Shown here: positions 6,727 to 8,569 of the stretch, one piece after another
Position numbering within the stretch: position 1 is the stretch's first letter
Layout: each line of letters begins with the position of its first letter
Assembly: GCA_910585935.1 (NCBI GenBank)
Contig: CAJUHN010000173.1
Span: forward strand, 1 to 8,569
Origin: an uncultured Lachnospiraceae bacterium
GTDB taxonomy: Bacteria; Bacillota; Clostridia; Lachnospirales; Lachnospiraceae
DNA: 8,569 nucleotides
Direction: 5' to 3'
Translations under genes and position numbers: made by a program
Notes under the pieces: generated by a model
What the model was told of the DNA's origin: nothing
Databases searched by the model: none
What the model saw: only the letters and a program-made list of their open reading frames with translations

Positions 6727-6786
6727 CTATGATAAGTTGACATATCATAAGAAATATTCTCACTTTTTACCAATCATCTTATGATA
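6727..6786 (+). repeat. Three overlapping ATGATA/TATCAT arms able to form alternative hairpins
   Basis: TATGATA at 6728-6734 can pair with TATCATA at 6743-6749 (seven pairs, eight-base loop). Alternatively, TATCATAAGA at 6743-6752 can pair with TCTTATGATA at 6777-6786 (ten pairs, 24-base loop). The two folds share the middle arm and so exclude each other. The second fold ends exactly where the terminator palindrome begins (6787). Confidence 0.5.
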
Positions 6787-6830
6787 AGAGAAAAGAGATT
6801 TTATAAAATCTCTTTTCTCTGTTTTTATAT
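6787..6830 (+). terminator. Rho-independent terminator of the cheY/cheX-like operon (perfect 34-base palindrome)
   Basis: Bases 6787-6803 (AGAGAAAAGAGATTTTA) are the exact reverse complement of 6804-6820. GTTTTTATAT follows. On the plus strand this is a strong hairpin with a T-tract, 116 bases past the CheX-like stop codon. The convergent thrC gene stops at 6866, so the same hairpin may also end thrC transcripts, but the minus-strand tail (TATCATAAG) has no U-tract. Confidence 0.85.
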
Positions 6831-6844
6831 TATCCTTTATTATA

Positions 6845-6872
6845 CAGATAGGTAAACTTTTGATACTATCTG
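6845..6872 (-). repeat. Inverted repeat spanning the thrC stop codon
   Basis: CAGATAG at 6845-6851 and CTATCTG at 6866-6872 are perfect reverse complements with a 14-base loop. On the minus strand the first arm contains the last codons and TAG stop of thrC. TATAATAAAGG follows, so it is at best a weak terminator. Confidence 0.35.
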
Positions 6873-8365
6873 CTGCTTTTTCCATTTAAAATCTCTTTTA
6901 CCATCTCTCTCATTTCTTCTGGTCTGCAAACCTTATGATGCAAAATAGGTGCTGTCCGAATCTCTTCCATCGCTTCTGGCACTGCTACACCAGATATCTG
7001 ACTCAACTCATCAACTAAAGCGAAATCCTCCCACTCATCGTATTTTATATCAATGGCGTCTAACACACTTCTTGTAAATTTATAAGGACTAGCAGTAGAA
7101 GCGATCACTGTTTTTGTTCTATCCTCTGTTTCCTTTTTGAACTTATCATATACTACAGAAGCCACTGCCGTATGAGTATCTATCACATAACCTGCTTTTT
7201 CATACAACTTTTTTATCTTTTCCTTTATCTGCTCTTCTGTTGCATAACCACCATAAAAGTCACATAGCTTTTGTTTCATCTGCTCTGTAATTTCATATTT
7301 TCCCTCTTTTTTAAGCTGCTCCATCAATAGCTTATTATTTTTATCATCTTCTCCTCCAATTCGATAAATAAGACGCTCTAAATTACTGGAAATTAAAATA
7401 TCCATAGATGGAGAAGAAGTTAAAATAAAATCTCTATTTTTATCATAAATTCCTGTTGTAAAGAAATCATATAAAACTTTATTTTCATTAGAAGCACAGA
7501 TTAATTTATCAATCAAAATTCCCATATTTTTCGCATAATATGCTGCCAAAATATTGCCAAAATTGCCAGTTGGAACTGCAACATGAATCGATTCATTTTC
7601 CTTTATCTCTCCCTCCGCCAATAAATGTGCATAAGTATATACATAATATACAATTTGAGGAACTAGCCTTCCAATATTAATAGAATTTGCAGAGGAAAAT
7701 TGAAAACCAGCCTCTTCTAACTCTTTCGCTAATTGCTTATCATGAAATAATTCTTTCACCCCTGTCTGTGCATCATCAAAATTCCCTGTAATACCAACTA
7801 CATATGTATTTTTTCCTTTTTGCGTGAGCATCTGCTTTTCTTGAATAGGACTCACTCCATTTTTAGGATAAAAAACAATAATCTTCGTTCCTTCTATATC
7901 CGCAAATCCCGCTAATGCAGCTTTTCCAGTATCCCCAGAGGTAGCGGTCAGAATTACAATATCATTTTTTACCCCATTTTTCTTTGCAGCAGTTATCATC
8001 AGATGAGGCAAAATAGACAATGCCATATCTTTAAAAGCAATCGTAGACCCATGAAATAACTCCAAATAATATGCTTCATCTGCTTTTACAATAGAAACAA
8101 TTTCCTCTATATCAAATTTTTGATCGTATGCCTTTTTAATACAATCCTTTAATTCCTGTTCTGTAAAATCTGTAAAGAAGAGTTTCATCACTTCATATGC
8201 CGTTTCTTGATAATTCATTTTAGCTAATTCCTGTAAAGAAACTTCCAATTTTGGCAGCACAGTTGGCACATATAAGCCTCCATCATCTGCTAATCCTTTT
8301 AAAATCGCTTGAGAAGCCGTTACAGGCTGACTATCTCCTCTTGTACTTTTATATAATAAATCCAT
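6866..8365 (-). CDS. thrC: Threonine synthase (EC 4.2.3.1)
   Basis: ThrC converts O-phosphohomoserine and water to threonine and phosphate, using pyridoxal phosphate; it is the last step of threonine synthesis in the cytoplasm. The 499-residue protein is full length for the clostridial form. The N-terminal domain (1 to about 85) has the usual YKSTRG and LADDGGLYVP segments. K112 in HGSTIAFKDMAL is the cofactor lysine. TSGDTGKAA (142-150) and PTGNFGN (265-271) are the phosphate- and cofactor-binding loops. GGAGG (complement of 8372-8376) lies six bases before the ATG. No homoserine dehydrogenase or homoserine kinase gene lies beside it, and it appears to be transcribed alone. No T-box or leader peptide was seen upstream, so any threonine control is not visible here. 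Confidence 0.97.
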   Translation of the reverse strand: MDLLYKSTRGDSQPVTASQAILKGLADDGGLYVPTVLPKLEVSLQELAKMNYQETAYEVMKLFFTDFTEQELKDCIKKAYDQKFDIEEIVSIVKADEAYYLELFHGSTIAFKDMALSILPHLMITAAKKNGVKNDIVILTATSGDTGKAALAGFADIEGTKIIVFYPKNGVSPIQEKQMLTQKGKNTYVVGITGNFDDAQTGVKELFHDKQLAKELEEAGFQFSSANSINIGRLVPQIVYYVYTYAHLLAEGEIKENESIHVAVPTGNFGNILAAYYAKNMGILIDKLICASNENKVLYDFFTTGIYDKNRDFILTSSPSMDILISSNLERLIYRIGGEDDKNNKLLMEQLKKEGKYEITEQMKQKLCDFYGGYATEEQIKEKIKKLYEKAGYVIDTHTAVASVVYDKFKKETEDRTKTVIASTASPYKFTRSVLDAIDIKYDEWEDFALVDELSQISGVAVPEAMEEIRTAPILHHKVCRPEEMREMVKEILNGKSSR

Positions 8366-8402
8366 ATATTGCCTCCATTCTTTTCTTCCATTGTTTTTAA
8401 AT

Positions 8403-8431
8403 ATTATACCCTATTTTATTCTGAGTTTCCA
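8403..8431 (-). promoter_or_regulatory. SigmaA-type promoter of thrC
   Basis: On the minus strand a perfect TATAAT (complement of 8403-8408) lies 17 bases after TGGAAA (complement of 8426-8431, four of six to consensus). Transcription would begin near 8396, leaving a leader of about 31 bases. That leaves no room for an attenuator. Confidence 0.65.
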
Positions 8432-8486
8432 GTAAAACTTTAAAACCTTTCTATGAATAGTTAATGTTACTTTTTTATATGAGTTT

Positions 8487-8551
8487 CCGCTAGGAGCAAG
8501 AAATGTTCCAACGCAGCCGCGCTCTCGCTCCGTTCCAGACGTAGCGGTACT
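8487..8551. repeat. GC-rich dispersed repeat, right copy, with internal dyads
   Basis: Bases 8505-8551 are the inverted counterpart of 1-47. The element extends leftwards to an outer arm: CCGCTA at 8487-8492 pairs with TAGCGG at 8542-8547. Just inside, GGAGCAAG at 8493-8500 pairs with CTCGCTCC at 8524-8531 at seven of eight positions. Two direct repeats, GTTCCAACGCAG (8505-8516) and GTTCCAGACGTAG (8532-8544), lie within. The element lies about 55 bases upstream of the thrC promoter. It carries no coding capacity. A structured intergenic repeat fits best; mobility is not shown. Confidence 0.7.
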
Positions 8552-8569
8552 AAATTCGCAGCCCCTAAC

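Noticed and set aside
6737..6765. Perfect TTGACA at 6737-6742 as a promoter
   Set aside because: No -10 box lies at 16-18 bases and no gene follows on the plus strand. The hexamer is simply the loop of a hairpin.
8366..8486. T-box or threonine leader upstream of thrC
   Set aside because: The predicted leader is only about 31 bases, with no T-box consensus or run of Thr codons.
8480..8569. Integron attC or transposon terminal inverted repeat at the right edge
   Set aside because: The ending CCCCTAAC recalls an attC core, but there is no matching opposite core, integrase or transposase. A dispersed intergenic repeat is simpler.

Overview
The window looks like chromosome of an AT-rich, low-GC Gram-positive bacterium of the class Clostridia, most likely Lachnospiraceae or a close relative. 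This is inferred from gene content: a DUF4358 lipoprotein / MBOAT / DHHW gene trio, a FapA (DUF342) protein, a CheX-type chemotaxis protein and a clostridial-length threonine synthase. Strong AGGAGG-type ribosome binding sites and AT-rich spacers agree with this. No taxonomic marker is present, so the placement is an inference.

Layout from left to right. A GC-rich dispersed repeat lies at the left edge (1-47), followed by a hairpin at the 3' side of a FapA-family gene (197-1615, minus). That gene has its own strong promoter. Upstream of it, also on the minus strand, is a three-gene set that reads from high to low coordinates: a DUF4358 lipoprotein (4375-4935), an AlgI/DltB-like membrane-bound O-acyltransferase (2868-4274) and a DHHW/AlgJ-like single-pass protein starting at TTG (1679-2851). 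A 447-base T-rich divergent intergenic region (4936-5382) separates this set from a two-gene plus-strand operon: a stand-alone CheY-like receiver (5383-5754) and a two-part protein (5774-6670). The latter has four N-terminal MshEN-like motifs on an exact 29-residue period and a C-terminal CheX-like domain. The operon ends in a perfect 34-base palindrome with a T-tract. Converging from the right is threonine synthase, thrC (6866-8365, minus), with its own promoter. A second copy of the left-edge repeat lies inverted at 8505-8551, inside a larger foldable element that begins at 8487.

How the genes may work together. The DUF4358/MBOAT/DHHW set is best read as a surface-polymer O-acylation module: the MBOAT protein would carry an acyl group across the membrane, the DHHW protein would act on the outside, and the lipoprotein would be an accessory. 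CheY and the CheX-like protein form a plausible signal and phosphatase pair. FapA proteins are linked to flagellar assembly in other bacteria, so the region may contribute twice to motility, although no flagellar structural gene is present. ThrC is housekeeping amino-acid synthesis.

The most interesting items are the MshEN-like/CheX fusion next to its likely receiver partner, the inverted structured repeats at both ends of the window, and the mutually exclusive hairpins ahead of the operon terminator. No CRISPR array, tRNA, rRNA, transposase, integrase, toxin-antitoxin pair or recognised riboswitch was seen.
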